A stretch of 64,000 bases of DNA from Bradyrhizobium erythrophlei (lineage in GTDB: Bacteria; Pseudomonadota; Alphaproteobacteria; Rhizobiales; Xanthobacteraceae), in assembly GCF_900129425.1 (NCBI RefSeq), contig NZ_LT670817.1, positions 4,154,001-4,218,000 on the forward strand, read 5' to 3'. The notes under the pieces are model-generated. The model had not been told where the DNA came from and did not search any database. It was given only the letters and a program-made list of their open reading frames with translations. Positions 60,637 to 64,000 of this stretch are shown piece by piece (position 1 is the stretch's first letter; every line of letters begins with the position of its first letter). The position numbers and the translations under genes were made by a program.

Positions 60637-60924
60637 ATGCCAGCCTATGTGATCCTCATCAACAACAAGACGACCAACGCCACGGAGCTCGACCGCTACC
60701 GACCGAAGGCGGCCGCGGCGCGCGCCGCCCACCCCGCGACGTTCCTCGCCGTCAACGGAAAATACGAGGTCCTTGAAGGAGCTCCCGCCGAGAGCATCAC
60801 CATCGCCCAATTCCCGGACATGGCGGCCGCCAAGGCCTGGTACGACAGCCCCGAGTACCAGGATGCCAAGCAGCATCGCTTAAGTGGCGCGGACTTCCGC
60901 ATCATTCTGACGGAAGGCCTCTAA
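60637..60924 (+). CDS. DUF1330 protein
   Basis: A 95-residue dimeric alpha/beta ferredoxin-like protein: PAYVILINNKTTNATELDRY, then ITIAQFPDMAAAKAWYDSPE and YQDAKQHRL. The DUF1330 family is common and functionally unassigned; some act in stress or degradative operons. Confidence 0.88.
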   Translation: MPAYVILINNKTTNATELDRYRPKAAAARAAHPATFLAVNGKYEVLEGAPAESITIAQFPDMAAAKAWYDSPEYQDAKQHRLSGADFRIILTEGL

Positions 60925-61048
60925 GAGCGCTCGCATGGTCCGGCCCGCCGCGCACGGCGCAGGCGGGACCCTCGCGGTCCACGGCGGCATCACCGCCGCG
61001 ACATGAACGAGCCGCCGTTGGATCGCGGCGGTGCAAAGAGGAAGCATC

Positions 61049-62008
61049 ATGTCCAATTTTCGTCAGGTACAAGTGGGCGAGGTCACATTGCGGGTCGCCC
61101 TTCAGGGTGAGGGCCCGCTGGTTGTCATGGTCCACGGCTTTCCGGAGTCGTGGTACTCGTGGCGCCATCAGATGGGCCCCATTGCGGCCGCCGGCTTCAC
61201 GGCCTGCGCGATCGACGTTCGCGGTTACGGCGGCTCTGACAAGCCCCATGAGGTCGAGGCCTATAGTCTCGAACATCTGTCCGGAGATGTGGCTGGCCTG
61301 ATCGCCGCCCTAAGCCCGGACAAGCCGGCGGTGGTCATCGGCCACGACTGGGGCGCGCCCATTGCCTGGACCACGGCCCTCGCTCATCCCGACCGGGTGC
61401 GGGCCGTCGCTGGCCTGTCGGTGCCCTACACCGGTGCCCCCCAGCAGTCGGTGCGCGAAATTGTTGAGGCCGTCTACACGAGCCAGGATCGGTTCTTCCA
61501 TATGCACTCTTTCGAGACAGAAGGCGTCGCGGAGGTCGAATTCGAAGCCGATGTACGCGGGGGGCTGCGACGCTTCTTTTACGCCTGGAGCGGCGACGCT
61601 CCGGCCGAGGCCTGGCCCTCGGACAAGCGGGCCGGCGACCCAGTCCTGCTGCGCGTCCCCGATCCAGACCCCTTGCCGGCCTGGCTCACCGGCGCTGACA
61701 TCGACTACTACGTCAGCGAGTTTGAGCAGCACGGCTTTCGGGGACCGCTCAACCGCTACCGCAATAACGATCGGGACTTTGCCTTCCTACGGGGCTTCGA
61801 GGGACGCCGCATCGAACAGCCGGCGCTCTACATCGGCGGCGAGCGGGACAGGGTTCTCCAGATGTTCGGAGACCGCCTGCCCCTCATGCGAGGCGCATTG
61901 CCGGACCTGCGGGGGCTTCACCTGCTTCCAGGCTGCGGCCACTGGACTCAGCAGGAGCGGCCTCAGGCAGTAAATGATCACTTGTTGACCTGGCTTCGCG
62001 GGCTCTGA
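61049..62008 (+). CDS. Alpha/beta-hydrolase, epoxide-hydrolase type
   Basis: A 319-residue hydrolase. Oxyanion hole HGFPESWYSWRHQ (28-40), nucleophile Asp in GHDWGAP, lid region following, acid Asp in GERDRVL and His in GCGHWTQQERP. The Asp nucleophile marks epoxide hydrolase or haloalkane dehalogenase; HGFPES favours the former. Start 61049 after GGAAGC. It would open the epoxides expected in such a detox island. Confidence 0.9.
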   Translation: MSNFRQVQVGEVTLRVALQGEGPLVVMVHGFPESWYSWRHQMGPIAAAGFTACAIDVRGYGGSDKPHEVEAYSLEHLSGDVAGLIAALSPDKPAVVIGHDWGAPIAWTTALAHPDRVRAVAGLSVPYTGAPQQSVREIVEAVYTSQDRFFHMHSFETEGVAEVEFEADVRGGLRRFFYAWSGDAPAEAWPSDKRAGDPVLLRVPDPDPLPAWLTGADIDYYVSEFEQHGFRGPLNRYRNNDRDFAFLRGFEGRRIEQPALYIGGERDRVLQMFGDRLPLMRGALPDLRGLHLLPGCGHWTQQERPQAVNDHLLTWLRGL

Positions 62009-62192
62009 CGCTTCCATGCCGAACTCGTTTAGCTCAGCGACAATCGCACGGAGGCGAAGCGCTGGAACGACTTGGCGCACAGCGAGATCTCTTCCAGCGG
62101 TCATCCTTTGCATCCGGGTCCGATGGCCCACGGGCCCGAATACGATCGACGGTGATTTGCACAGATAAAAGACGTGGACCGAACCGGATCGT

Positions 62193-62354
62193 CTAGGACG
62201 CATTTATCCGGCCCTTGCCAGAACACTTCTGGCAGGGCGGAGGATAGATCCGGCGGCCGGGCTGCTTTGGCTGAGCAGCAGCCTGGAAACCGGTGCCATC
62301 GCAAGCGGAGTATATGATTTCCGTCGAGGGTGCTTTTGACTTCAAATTCTTCAT
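62193..62354 (-). CDS. Small zinc-finger-like protein (53 aa)
   Basis: ATG 62354 to TAG 62193: KNLKSKAPSTEIIYSACDGT, then GFQAAAQPKQPGRRIYPPPC and QKCSGKGRINAS. CDGTGF and CxxCxGKGRI are like half of a DnaJ-type zinc ribbon. It lies 5 bases after the stop of the next gene, so the two are an operon. Contains a strong hairpin in the coding strand. Confidence 0.7.
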   Translation of the reverse strand: MKNLKSKAPSTEIIYSACDGTGFQAAAQPKQPGRRIYPPPCQKCSGKGRINAS

Positions 62355-62359
62355 GGCGA

Positions 62360-62545
62360 TCATTTCTTGGACACGATGCCGACGCCTGCCATGTCGTTAT
62401 GGAGGACGGTTTGTGCGCTCCGATTATCCCACTTCAGCGTCACCCCGGACCAATTCGTCTCAGTGACGGTAGCCTGGTCGCTCTTATCGTCACGCCAGCA
62501 AACGCGGGCGCCGACGCTTAAAGTTCTGGACTGGGAGCCGGTCAT
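62360..62545 (-). CDS. Small hypothetical protein (61 aa)
   Basis: From ATG 62545: TGSQSRTLSVGARVCWRDDK, then DQATVTETNWSGVTLKWDNR and LHNDMAGVGIVSKK. A likely small beta-barrel (SH3-like) protein; family name not known. First gene of a two-gene unit. Confidence 0.65.
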   Translation of the reverse strand: MTGSQSRTLSVGARVCWRDDKSDQATVTETNWSGVTLKWDNRSAQTVLHNDMAGVGIVSKK

Positions 62546-62634
62546 CCGTTTTGCCGTTTCTGTGCAGGGTCGACGCCGCCACACTAGCTTTTTGGCCGGC
62601 CGATTGCCACGATGACCCTTGAGGGGGCCGAGCC

Positions 62635-63081
62635 ATGAATCGTGAGGCGAGGAAATGCGGACTGTACGCGGCAATCCTGGCGGCAACGCTGTGCTTTCCG
62701 GCTATGGCCGCGGATTACCTGGGCACGGTAACTTCGGTGGCGGACGGCGACACCTTCACGATGGAAGCGGAGACGGGGCGGGTGCGCGTCCGGATCTGTG
62801 GGATCGATGCCCCGGAACGCGGCCAGCCCGGCTACGGCCAGGCCGCCGGCGTGCTGGCAAACCTGGTCGAGGGAAAAATAGTCCACTGCCTGCAGGTCGG
62901 CGAAGGCACCCCTTGCGACGGCAAATCGAAACCCATCAGCCGTGACCGCATTGTCGCGCAGTGCTTTCTGGACAAGCTCGACATCGCCGAAGAGATGACA
63001 AAATCTGGAACGGCGTGCGACTGGGCCAAGTTTTCCGGAGGCCATTACAAGATCAGCGACAGCACTTGTTCGCGGAAATAG
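62635..63081 (+). CDS. Secreted thermonuclease-like (SNase) protein
   Basis: A 148-residue exported nuclease. Signal peptide (YAAILAATLCFPAMA), then the SNase core VTSVADGDTFTMEAETGRVR, VRICGIDAPERGQPGYGQAA with the usual Arg, Asp and Glu, and RDRIVAQCF carrying the second Arg. Multiple Cys suggest disulfides. Acts on DNA/RNA in the periplasm or outside. Confidence 0.88.
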   Translation: MNREARKCGLYAAILAATLCFPAMAADYLGTVTSVADGDTFTMEAETGRVRVRICGIDAPERGQPGYGQAAGVLANLVEGKIVHCLQVGEGTPCDGKSKPISRDRIVAQCFLDKLDIAEEMTKSGTACDWAKFSGGHYKISDSTCSRK

Positions 63082-63125
63082 CGTCGGCGACAGGTTATCC
63101 TTAGTCAAGCGCTCTGCCTCATCAC

Positions 63126-64000
63126 TTAAAGCTCTAACGGCATCTGTTCGGGGCGATCAATCTCTCCTGCAGAAAATCCTGAAATCGAAACTCCAAGTAG
63201 CCTGACGGCCTTTTCCGTCGGGAAGATGGTCTTCAGAAGTTCAGTCGACGCCGAGGCTAACTCGTGGCGGCTGCCAATAGTGCCGATCAACGTCCTGCTC
63301 CGCGTAATCTGCTCGAAATCGGCGAACTTCACCTTGAGCGTCACCGTCCGGCCCCGTGTGCCCTTGTCCTCGCAGTGCCGCCAAACCTTGTCGATAAGCG
63401 GCTGGAGTTCGGTAACCATCGCCTCGAATTCGGTGAGGTCAGTGAAGAACGTGTTTTCGGCGCCGACCGACTTCCTTATCCGGTTGGCCCGTACCTCGCG
63501 ATTGTCGACGCCTCTGGAGATCCAATAATAATACGTACCCGCCTTCCCGAAGTGGGCTTGCATGAACTCGAGTGACTGGTTGCGCATGTCGAGGCCAGTG
63601 TAGAGCCCGAGGGAATTCATCTTGGTGCTGGTCGCCGGCCCGATGCCGTGAAACTTGCCGACGGCTAAGGTTTCGACGAACGCCGGCCCCATCTCCGGCG
63701 TGATGACGTACTGGCCGTTCGGCTTGCGGTGGTCGGAGGCGAGCTTGGCCAGAAACTTGTTGTAGGAGATGCCGGCGGAGGCGTTGAGGCCAGTCTCCTG
63801 TTTGATCTTGGCGCGGATTGCCAGGGCGACGTCGCGCGCCAGCGGAATCCCCTGCAGGTTTTCGGTAACGTCAAGGTAGGCCTCGTCGAGTGATAGCGGT
63901 TCGATGATCGGCGTGTGCTCGGCGAATATTTCGCGGATCTGCTGCGAGACTGCCTTGTAGGTCTCGAAGCGTGGCTTCACGAATATCAGGTCCGGACACT
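63126..64000 (-). CDS. dinB: DNA polymerase IV (partial, runs off the window)
   Basis: The 3' part of dinB, about 291 residues; it continues past 64000 (codons CPDLIFVKPRFETY across the GTG at 63980). PLSLDEAYLDVT is the catalytic Asp-Glu motif of Y-family polymerases, ASAGISYNKFLAKLAS the fingers/palm region, and FHGIGPATSTKMNSLGL the helix-hairpin-helix. The C-terminus is QMPLEL, a beta-clamp-binding motif. Error-prone lesion bypass, usually LexA-controlled; its promoter is outside the window. Confidence 0.93.
   Translation of the reverse strand, partial: CPDLIFVKPRFETYKAVSQQIREIFAEHTPIIEPLSLDEAYLDVTENLQGIPLARDVALAIRAKIKQETGLNASAGISYNKFLAKLASDHRKPNGQYVITPEMGPAFVETLAVGKFHGIGPATSTKMNSLGLYTGLDMRNQSLEFMQAHFGKAGTYYYWISRGVDNREVRANRIRKSVGAENTFFTDLTEFEAMVTELQPLIDKVWRHCEDKGTRGRTVTLKVKFADFEQITRSRTLIGTIGSRHELASASTELLKTIFPTEKAVRLLGVSISGFSAGEIDRPEQMPLEL

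Noticed and set aside
62212..62237. Hairpin as an intrinsic terminator
   Set aside because: No T-run on either side, and it lies inside a small coding frame.
1..64000. tRNA, rRNA, riboswitch or CRISPR array
   Set aside because: No cloverleaf-type GTTCGAATC box with paired arms, no rRNA-like stretch and no regularly spaced repeats were seen by eye; a covariance-model scan would be decisive.

Overview
The window looks like chromosome of a GC-rich alphaproteobacterium of the Bradyrhizobium / Nitrobacteraceae type. The inference rests on the gene families seen (a DUF3551 secreted protein, a GrlR-like regulator, an IhfA of alphaproteobacterial type, a short GcrA-like protein, and many tiny conserved-looking proteins that I associate with bradyrhizobia), on the high GC content and on Liv-type ABC uptake genes. 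No rRNA, tRNA or CRISPR array was recognised.

Layout. (1) 1-5.5 kb: an SDR gene, decayed DNA (a relic of a drug-efflux protein, a transposase relic) and a glucokinase gene. (2) 5.6-27.8 kb: a run of 20 genes, all on the minus strand and mostly touching or overlapping, which I read as one catabolic locus. It encodes a Liv-type solute uptake system, an AraC regulator, an ABC-ATPase fused to a Tm-1-like domain, a TIM-barrel partner, a giant flotillin, two SRPBCC proteins, a molybdenum hydroxylase whose large subunit is split over two genes, a MoxR/CoxE-type maturation pair, and then an amidohydrolase, a lactonase-like metallo-hydrolase, an SMP-30/isochorismatase fusion and a quinone/azo reductase. 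The working idea is uptake of an aromatic or heterocyclic compound, hydroxylation by the Mo enzyme at a flotillin membrane domain, and opening of a lactone or amide product. The substrate is unknown. (3) 28.6-31.0 kb: a Crp/Fnr regulator, ihfA and a GrlR-like gene. (4) 31-48.4 kb: a mobile-element graveyard with small lineage-specific genes. It holds relics of an efflux pump, an E1/ThiF protein, a ParB-like protein, an integrase and a SRAP peptidase; a nearly intact IS481-like element with an internal stop; phage-type regulators (XRE, AlpA); an ABC exporter; and many proteins under 100 residues.

(5) 48.4-62 kb: an electrophile/xenobiotic detoxification island with five SDR-type genes, an Old Yellow Enzyme relic, TetR and LysR regulators, an MFS pump, a DedA protein, an esterase, SnoaL-like proteins, DUF1330 and an epoxide hydrolase. 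Four copies of one near-palindromic sequence (consensus about AAGTCAGTYRACTRACTT) lie before the OYE relic, tetR, an SDR gene and the MFS gene, and suggest a TetR regulon. (6) 62-64 kb: two tiny genes, a secreted nuclease and the 3' part of dinB, which runs off the window end.

The best candidate for an undescribed system is region 2, above all the combination of split Mo-subunit, 44-residue-repeat flotillin and the bacterial counterpart of the plant Tm-1 protein in one operon.
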